A stretch of DNA of 64,000 nucleotides from an uncultured Lachnospiraceae bacterium (GTDB lineage Bacteria > Bacillota > Clostridia > Lachnospirales > Lachnospiraceae), in NCBI GenBank assembly GCA_910577825.1, contig CAJTOK010000006.1, positions 1-64,000 of the forward strand, given 5' to 3'. The position numbers were made by a program, and so were the translations under genes. This document shows, one piece after another, positions 58,235-64,000 of this stretch. The notes beneath the pieces are model-generated. The model did not search any database and was not told the origin of the DNA. It saw only the letters and a program-made list of their open reading frames with translations. Each line of letters begins with the position of its first letter. Within the stretch, counting starts at the first letter, position 1.

Positions 58235-60751
58235 GTGAAACATTTATATAAATTTATAGCACTATTATTTATTTTTGCTTTTTCAATATTTATATTTAAA
58301 GATGAAATACCTGATGCAACCCAGGGCAAAACTATTGCAACAAGCCTGCAGGATTCAACATTTCCAGTTATTTCATTAAAATTAGGCAAATATACAGTAA
58401 ATACAATACAAGGATACAGCAGCAGCCTTGACAGCGGAAATATAAGGGAATCAATAACACCATTAGATACATCCAAATCATTTAACGTTAAAATTACAGA
58501 AAATGAATCAAAGATAAAAAAATTAAGTTTTGAATTACGTGATATTTTAAACAATAAAATAATCGAAACCAATACCCTTACTGCTTTTGATTCTGATGAT
58601 AAAAATAAAACAATAAAAATAAAAATTTCAGAAGCTTTAGACACAAGCACTGAATATGGAATGCAGATAACACTTACAACAAACCTAAGTAAAAAAATAA
58701 ACTTTTATACGAGGATTAAATATTATGAAAGCAGTTTTTTCTTAAAAGAAAAACTTGAATTTGTAAAAAACTTCCATGAAGCAACATTTAATAATGGCAA
58801 AACATTTAATATTACTAACTATCTTGAACCAGGTACAGGGGATGATTCAACATTTGCAAATGTAACAATTAATTCAAGCTATAACCTTATTACATGGGGA
58901 AAGTTAAAGCCAAAAAAACTGACAGAAATAATACCATCCATAAAAGAAATAAATATAGAAACTGCGGCAATAGAACAGAAATATTATGTTAAAGCTGAAA
59001 CCCCCACAGGTACAGAAACATATTTTGTTAAAGAATTTTACCGCATAAGGTATTCTGGCAGCCGTATGTACCTGCTTAATTTTAAAAGGACAATGGAAGC
59101 ATTATTTAACCCAAAGTTTATTTCAATAAAGAAAAATGAACTTAAAATTGGTATTTCAAATGCCGGGGATTTAGAAATAACTTCTAGTGATAAAAATAAT
59201 AAATTTGCATTTGTAAGAAACGGTTCACTGTGGTATTATAATTTACCTGAATATGAACTGCATAAAGTATTTTCATTTGAAAATAAGAAAAAAGATTTAA
59301 CACGTGAAAAATATGACCAGCACGATATTAAAATATTAAAATTAAATAACGACGGGACAATCAGTTTTCTTGTATATGGATATATTAACAGCGGTGATTA
59401 TGAAGGCAGGGTTGGCATTATATTATATGACTATAATCCAGAAGATAACAGAATTACTGAACGTGTATATATACCTCTTTCAACCACCTATGAACAGCTT
59501 AAGCATGACCTTGGGAGTTTCTGCTATGTAAACAATAAAAATATATTCTACTTTTCATTAAATGATATAGTTTATGCTTATAATATCGCCTCTAAAAGGT
59601 ATGAAATACTTACAGAAAATGCTGCTAAGGATAATTTTGTAATGCTTGAAAAGGCAAAATGTTTTGTATGGTCTGACGCTTCTAACTCAAAATATGCAGG
59701 CAATATAACAATATTAAACCTTGATACAGCCAAAAGCCTTGTAGTTTCCTCTAAGAAAAAACAAAGCATTGTGGTTCTTGGCACAATAGATTCTAATGTT
59801 GTATATGGGTATGTCAGGAATAAAGATATTTATGAAGCAACAAACGGGGAAATTGTAAAACCAGCATATAAACTGGTTATATCAGACTGCAATGGCAATA
59901 TACTGCGTGAGTACAAAAACAAAAATATATATGTAACTGGTGCAACTGTAGATAATAATGTAATCAGGCTTAAAAGAGTCCAGAAAGTTAATGGAAAGTT
60001 TAAACCAGCATCCAATGATGATATTATCAGCCAGAAAAGCAATAAAAAACCTTCAATTAATATAACAACACGTGTAACTGATAAAGCTTTAACAGAAAAA
60101 TATATTTCACTTCCTGCTGGATTTTTACTTGAGAAAAAACCTTCTGTAGATGCAACAGAATATGTAATGGTCACTGAAAATACTACCCTCCATTTAAAAG
60201 ATACTGGAAATAATATAGAAAAATATTATATTTACGCATATGGCGGGATTACAGCAAGCATGACAGACCCTGCTGCTGCTATACAGCTTGCAGATGAACA
60301 GATGGGCATTGTAATGGATAACCAGTCACATATAGTATGGGAACGTGGCGGCAAATTCCTTTCAAAGGAATTATCTAATATAACATACCCTGACAGCCAG
60401 ACATCAAGCATAAAAGCATGTACCCAGATGCTTCTACAGGCAGCACAGCACACAGTACCAGTTAATAAGCTAAAAGGAAAATCAATAATATCCATGCTTT
60501 CAAAATACATTGACCAGCCAGTAAACCTTACAGGATGCACACTTGATGAAATATTATACTTTGTAAGCGGTGAAAAACCAGTAATAGCAATGCTAAACAA
60601 TTCACACGCTGTATTAATAACAGGCTATACTTCATCAACTGTAACATGGATGGACCCGGATACAATGCACAAAACTACAACATCAATTATAAATGCTGAT
60701 AAAACATTTAAAAATGCAGGATATGTATTCGTAAGTTATGTATCTAATTAA
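58235..60751 (+). CDS. Membrane-anchored protein with C-terminal C39-like peptidase domain
   Basis: An 838-residue protein. An N-terminal helix (about residues 6-22) anchors or exports it. Residues 30-690 are a long beta-rich region with strand repeats such as FAFVRNGSLWYYNLPEYELHKVF and LYDYNPEDNRI, possibly a propeller. The last 120 residues resemble the C39-like cysteine peptidase family: Cys729 in IKACTQMLLQ, His791 in NNSHAVLITGY and Asp807 in WMDPD form a plausible catalytic triad. The start is GTG at 58235, 6 bases after GGAGG; the frame is open upstream to 58100 without a site. It lies outside the membrane, so a role in cell-wall or peptide processing is inferred. Confidence 0.7.
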   Translation: MKHLYKFIALLFIFAFSIFIFKDEIPDATQGKTIATSLQDSTFPVISLKLGKYTVNTIQGYSSSLDSGNIRESITPLDTSKSFNVKITENESKIKKLSFELRDILNNKIIETNTLTAFDSDDKNKTIKIKISEALDTSTEYGMQITLTTNLSKKINFYTRIKYYESSFFLKEKLEFVKNFHEATFNNGKTFNITNYLEPGTGDDSTFANVTINSSYNLITWGKLKPKKLTEIIPSIKEINIETAAIEQKYYVKAETPTGTETYFVKEFYRIRYSGSRMYLLNFKRTMEALFNPKFISIKKNELKIGISNAGDLEITSSDKNNKFAFVRNGSLWYYNLPEYELHKVFSFENKKKDLTREKYDQHDIKILKLNNDGTISFLVYGYINSGDYEGRVGIILYDYNPEDNRITERVYIPLSTTYEQLKHDLGSFCYVNNKNIFYFSLNDIVYAYNIASKRYEILTENAAKDNFVMLEKAKCFVWSDASNSKYAGNITILNLDTAKSLVVSSKKKQSIVVLGTIDSNVVYGYVRNKDIYEATNGEIVKPAYKLVISDCNGNILREYKNKNIYVTGATVDNNVIRLKRVQKVNGKFKPASNDDIISQKSNKKPSINITTRVTDKALTEKYISLPAGFLLEKKPSVDATEYVMVTENTTLHLKDTGNNIEKYYIYAYGGITASMTDPAAAIQLADEQMGIVMDNQSHIVWERGGKFLSKELSNITYPDSQTSSIKACTQMLLQAAQHTVPVNKLKGKSIISMLSKYIDQPVNLTGCTLDEILYFVSGEKPVIAMLNNSHAVLITGYTSSTVTWMDPDTMHKTTTSIINADKTFKNAGYVFVSYVSN

Positions 60752-60757
60752 TTATAC

Positions 60758-60790
60758 AAACTCCAGAGAAAAATTTACTCTCTGGAGTTT
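60758..60790 (+). terminator. Perfect 12-bp terminator hairpin
   Basis: AAACTCCAGAGA and TCTCTGGAGTTT with a 9-base loop, followed by TTAAATTT, immediately after the C39-like gene. Confidence 0.85.
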
Positions 60791-60933
60791 TTAAATTTGT
60801 AACATATGTAAATATAATCCACTAATTTTTAGTAATAATTACAATAGATTTTCATAAAATAAAAAGTTACAATAGTTACTAAATAAAAACAAGTTAATCC
60901 TGCATAATATACATGGAAAGGAATATTTAAAAT

Positions 60934-61551
60934 ATGGAAAAAACTGCTATTGTACACATTTTATATTTTATTATATTTATATCTTCAATAAGTACCAATA
61001 ACTATATCCTTGCGTCAGGTAATACTTTCTCAATACCACCAGATAATAAAGAAAATAATTCTTACTATACATATAATATAGAAAATAATAAAAAACAATA
61101 CAATAATGAAAGTTATATTATTGGAAATAAACCTTCCAGTACGCCTCCGGCTAATAAAACAAAAACATATACAAATAGAAATTATAATAAAAATAAAACC
61201 AGTAATAATAGTTCTGTTACTATAAAAAAGAAAACCAAAAAACTTCCTGCAAAAAATAATAAAAGTTCCAGAAAAAATAACACTTCCCAAAAAACTATAA
61301 TAAAAACTATAACCAAAATAGAATTTCAGAAACATTTTATTAAAATACCAGCTGGAAATTCTGAAGAAATTTTATTTACAATAACACCCGCTAAAACATC
61401 TGGTTTAAAATTTATTTATAAAAGCAGTGATAATTCTATTGTAATATTTAAAGATAAAAAATTAACAGCACTAAAAAAAGGATTTGCAACAATTCTTATA
61501 ATGCTTCCAGATGGCACTATAAAAGCAGCATGTCCAGTTAAGGTTATATAA
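60934..61551 (+). CDS. Secreted Asn/Lys-rich protein with a C-terminal Big_2-like domain
   Basis: A 205-residue protein. A short hydrophobic start (VHILYFIIFISSIS) serves as signal peptide or anchor. Residues 35-125 are low-complexity Asn/Lys/Thr/Tyr and basic. The last 80 residues (FIKIPAGNSEEILFTITPAKTSGLKFIYKSSDNSIVIFKDKKLTALKKGFATILI) have the Big_2 Ig-like pattern. The basic linker could bind the anionic wall. The following kinase-like gene begins 19 bases on, probably on the same transcript. The partner or ligand is unknown. Confidence 0.6.
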   Translation: MEKTAIVHILYFIIFISSISTNNYILASGNTFSIPPDNKENNSYYTYNIENNKKQYNNESYIIGNKPSSTPPANKTKTYTNRNYNKNKTSNNSSVTIKKKTKKLPAKNNKSSRKNNTSQKTIIKTITKIEFQKHFIKIPAGNSEEILFTITPAKTSGLKFIYKSSDNSIVIFKDKKLTALKKGFATILIMLPDGTIKAACPVKVI

Positions 61552-61570
61552 TTATTTAAAGGAGGGCATA

Positions 61571-63055
61571 TTGAATAAAGATTATAATAATTTATATCCA
61601 TTACTTCCGCCACAATTAAAAAATGACTGGCATATTACAGACACATTAAGCAGCTCTGCACAGTCCCATGTATATATAATTAAACACAACACAAATACTC
61701 CAGATACAGATAAAGAAAATAAAAAAATATTAAAAATTACCAGTGAAACAGGATTTTGTAAAAATATCTATAAAAAAATCCAGTCTATAAAAAGCCCTTA
61801 TATACAAATCCCGCTAAAAATAATTTTATATAAACATAATTATTATATAATTACCAGATACCAGGTTAATTTAAAAACCTTAATATGCAAAAACGGGATA
61901 ACAGCAACGGAAATATTAGATATAGCAGCTAACATTTTATGTTCTTTAAAAATACTCCATTCAAATAAAATACTCCATATGGACTGCACACCTTCAAATA
62001 TTTATTTAAATTATGATGGTTCATACTGCCTTGGGGATTTTTCTTCTGCTGTTTTTCTAAATAGTAAAAAAATTTCTATAACAACAACCCCTGGTTATAC
62101 TCCCCCTGAAACTGCACAAGGTATAATACCTGGCTATACAGCTGATATTTATATTTTCTCATGTCTTTTATTTACACTTTTTAACAACGGCTATACTATA
62201 GACTGCAATAATTATGATAATGGTATTAAAGATAATATACCACATGAACTATATTCTATAATTTTAAAAGGATGTTCCCCTAATCCTTATGACAGGTTTT
62301 CATCTATTGATGAAATAAGCAGTGCTTTAAACTCTGCGGCAGTACAGGATAAAATTGCTAATTATGGTTATAATTTATATATTACAGATTTACAACACCC
62401 TTTATATTATTTAAAAACATCGTTAATAAATACTAAAACATATACTATACAGAAAAAACAGCCAAAAACCAGTTTGAAATATTTAATATTTATACTTATA
62501 ACAGGAACAGTTTTTATTTTCTCCGTTTACAGCTATATTATAAAAACCAAAAAAGAACCATCTGGTGTTATTTCCCAAAATATTGATAAACCAAGTACAA
62601 TTACCGTAATTGATGAGATAGATGAACTTGACCTCAGTGGTACAGATATTATAACAGTTCCAAATCCACAAAGTGCAGATTTTTCTTGTTCTAAATTAAC
62701 AATTCTGTATGCAGATGTTAATAAAATTGATAATTTAGATAATATAAAGTATTATACTTCATTAAATGAATTGTATTTATCTGATAACCAGATTACAAAC
62801 TTAGAACCATTGGAAACATTATGTAATTTAAAAACACTTGTGCTTTCATATAATAATATAAATGATTTATCTCCTGTTGCTTACTTGCTGTCACTTACTA
62901 ATATAGATTTATCTGGTAATTATAATTTACAGAATATAAATAAACTTGCAGAATTATATAACCTTAAAACATTAAACCTGACAAACACCAATATAACAAA
63001 AAAGGAGATTGGATTTTTAAAATCCCACCTCCCTGGCTGTGAAATCTTTTACTGA
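61571..63055 (+). CDS. Transmembrane protein kinase-like protein with outer leucine-rich repeats
   Basis: A 494-residue protein. Residues 15-270 have a Ser/Thr kinase fold: ILKIT Lys, HMDCTPSNIYL at 136-146 in place of HRDxKxxN, GDFSSA in place of DFG, then TPGYTPPE and SPNPYDRFSS. The Gly-rich loop is missing (SSSAQS), and the Lys of the catalytic loop is Thr, so it may be a pseudokinase or very divergent. One transmembrane helix spans about 300-320. Outside are four or so leucine-rich repeats (LNELYLSDNQITNLEPL, LKTLVLSYNNINDLSPV) of the internalin type. Start is TTG at 61571 after GGAGGG. Confidence 0.75.
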   Translation: MNKDYNNLYPLLPPQLKNDWHITDTLSSSAQSHVYIIKHNTNTPDTDKENKKILKITSETGFCKNIYKKIQSIKSPYIQIPLKIILYKHNYYIITRYQVNLKTLICKNGITATEILDIAANILCSLKILHSNKILHMDCTPSNIYLNYDGSYCLGDFSSAVFLNSKKISITTTPGYTPPETAQGIIPGYTADIYIFSCLLFTLFNNGYTIDCNNYDNGIKDNIPHELYSIILKGCSPNPYDRFSSIDEISSALNSAAVQDKIANYGYNLYITDLQHPLYYLKTSLINTKTYTIQKKQPKTSLKYLIFILITGTVFIFSVYSYIIKTKKEPSGVISQNIDKPSTITVIDEIDELDLSGTDIITVPNPQSADFSCSKLTILYADVNKIDNLDNIKYYTSLNELYLSDNQITNLEPLETLCNLKTLVLSYNNINDLSPVAYLLSLTNIDLSGNYNLQNINKLAELYNLKTLNLTNTNITKKEIGFLKSHLPGCEIFY

Positions 63056-63077
63056 TTTTAACCTTATCAAGTAGCGG

Positions 63078-63098
63078 AGCGGATTGCGAATATCCGCT
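63078..63098. terminator. Hairpin between convergent genes
   Basis: AGCGGAT (63078-63084) and ATCCGCT (63092-63098) with a 7-base loop. ATCAAG and CTTGAT on the outside may extend it. It serves both the kinase-like gene and the phosphorylase gene. Confidence 0.65.
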
Positions 63099-63112
63099 TG
63101 ATTTATAAATAT

Positions 63113-64000
63113 TTAATACATAATAACATTATTTTTAGAAACATATGCAATTATAGTTTTTTGTTTTTCCACTTTACTTCTGCCTGTTTTATACGCCTGT
63201 TTAAGATATCCTGCTGCTTTATTTAATTTTTCTTTATCTGATGAATATAATACAGCTATTATATCACCTTTTTTTACGTAATCACCTGTTTTTTTATAAA
63301 ATTTTATTCCTGCTGTAAAATCAATTACACTGTCCTTTATTTCCCTTCCTGCCCCAAGCAGCACTGATGTTTTGCCACATTGCTCTGTATCCATTTGTGT
63401 TATATACATATCTGATTCTGATATCCATTCATAAGAATAAGGAGCTTTTTTAAATAAAGATGTATCATAAATATATCTTTCATCCCCTCCCTGCATTTTA
63501 ACCATTTCTGCTAATTTATCAAGTGCAGAATGGTTTTCTATTGCTTTGTCTGCCATTAAAATACATTCTTCCATGCTCCCTTTTCCTGCAAGATTCAGCA
63601 TTGAAGCAGAAAAATTCCTGCATATCTCTGTAAAATCTTCTGGCCCGTTACCTTTAAGTGTTTCTATTGCCTCTATCACTTCAATATTATTTCCGGCTGC
63701 AATACCAAGCGGGACATTCATATTTGTAATATATGCTACGGTTTCACGGCCAGCCCCTTCACCTATGGCTACCATTTTTTTAGCTAAAGTAACAGCATCA
63801 TCTATACTCTTCATAAATGCACCCGTACCGGTTGTTACATCAAGAACAATTTTATCACTTCCAGCTGCAAGTTTTTTACTCATTATTGATGCTGCTATTA
63901 AAGGGATACTGTCAACTGTTGCTGTAACATCCCTTAATGCGTATAACTTTTTATCAGCAGGGGCTATTTCACCAGACTGTCCTATAACCGAAAGTCCTAT
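63113..64000 (-). CDS. pdp: Pyrimidine-nucleoside phosphorylase, N-terminal part outside the window
   Basis: The last 296 codons of a thymidine/pyrimidine-nucleoside phosphorylase; the first 140 or so residues lie beyond the window edge. The reading starts inside the phosphate and substrate region (GLSVIGQSGEIAPADKKLYALRDVT, then SIPLIAASIMSKKLAAGSDKIVLDVTTGTGAFMK). It ends with the C-terminal lipoyl-like domain (FYKKTGDYVKKGDIIAVLY). The enzyme splits thymidine, uridine and deoxyuridine with phosphate. A shorter in-frame ATG at 63883 is internal to the conserved core and is not the start. Confidence 0.95.
   Translation of the reverse strand: MGLSVIGQSGEIAPADKKLYALRDVTATVDSIPLIAASIMSKKLAAGSDKIVLDVTTGTGAFMKSIDDAVTLAKKMVAIGEGAGRETVAYITNMNVPLGIAAGNNIEVIEAIETLKGNGPEDFTEICRNFSASMLNLAGKGSMEECILMADKAIENHSALDKLAEMVKMQGGDERYIYDTSLFKKAPYSYEWISESDMYITQMDTEQCGKTSVLLGAGREIKDSVIDFTAGIKFYKKTGDYVKKGDIIAVLYSSDKEKLNKAAGYLKQAYKTGRSKVEKQKTIIAYVSKNNVIMY

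Overview
The window looks like chromosomal DNA from a low-GC Gram-positive gut anaerobe of the class Clostridia, most likely a Lachnospiraceae member. The base composition is AT-rich, genes carry strong GGAGG ribosome-binding sites, and the gene order tmk-yaaR-holB-yaaT-trmN6-rsmI is typical of Bacillota. There is also a PadR/DUF6120-like/DUF6147-like cassette, a QueT-type transporter and many secreted Ig-like or fibronectin-like proteins. No rRNA, tRNA, CRISPR array, transposase or integrase was seen. The species cannot be fixed from the sequence alone.

Layout. 1-1.6 kb: PadR regulator, small membrane protein, secreted protein, then a decayed gene remnant and hairpins. 1.8-10.3 kb (minus): a complete F1Fo ATP synthase operon (atpZ-like, atpI, B, E, F, H, A, G, D, C) followed by a YhdJ-type adenine methyltransferase; the c subunit carries the residues of a sodium-binding site. 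10.4-15.1 kb: a DUF402 protein, a tiny candidate peptide ORF, a degenerate M56 membrane protein and glutamine-dependent NAD synthetase. 15.2-21.2 kb: a BlaI repressor with two tandem BlaR1-like M56 proteases, each fused to an extracytoplasmic domain behind an internal start and lipobox. 21.2-24.2 kb: an orphan type I restriction specificity gene between two large palindromic elements, then a three-gene module containing a DUF3990 (ADP-ribosyltransferase-like) protein that overlaps the end of addA. 24.2-31.3 kb: addA and addB. 31.4-32.5 kb: an FMN-bind-like membrane protein and QueT with a structured leader.

32.6-39.9 kb is a carbohydrate locus resembling L-ascorbate utilisation: GntP permease, UlaE-like epimerase, cytosolic propeller-like protein, HAD phosphatase, UlaG lactonase and a SorC-family regulator. 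Two promoters in it share the same operator motif at exactly the same distance from their -35 boxes. Two genes of the locus, an FGGY kinase and a ribulose-phosphate 3-epimerase, are reduced to N-terminal stubs, so the pathway appears to be eroding. 40-45 kb: an orphan GHKL histidine kinase, a secreted fibronectin-III protein, a small Ig-like protein and a flavin reductase. 45-49.9 kb: an OLD-family nuclease, MurA, and an unusual J-domain protein with a degenerate GGDEF domain that appears to start at AUA. 49.9-57.2 kb: a secreted Big_2 protein, then the tmk-to-rsmI housekeeping block. 57.2-63.1 kb: small unknown proteins, a membrane-anchored C39-like protein, a Big_2-like secreted protein and a transmembrane kinase-like protein with external leucine-rich repeats. 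The window ends inside a pyrimidine-nucleoside phosphorylase gene.

The strongest leads for new biology are the ART-like module translationally coupled to AddAB, the protease-lipoprotein fusions with apparent dual starts, the J-domain/GGDEF protein with its AUA start, and the eroded ascorbate-type locus with its conserved operator geometry.
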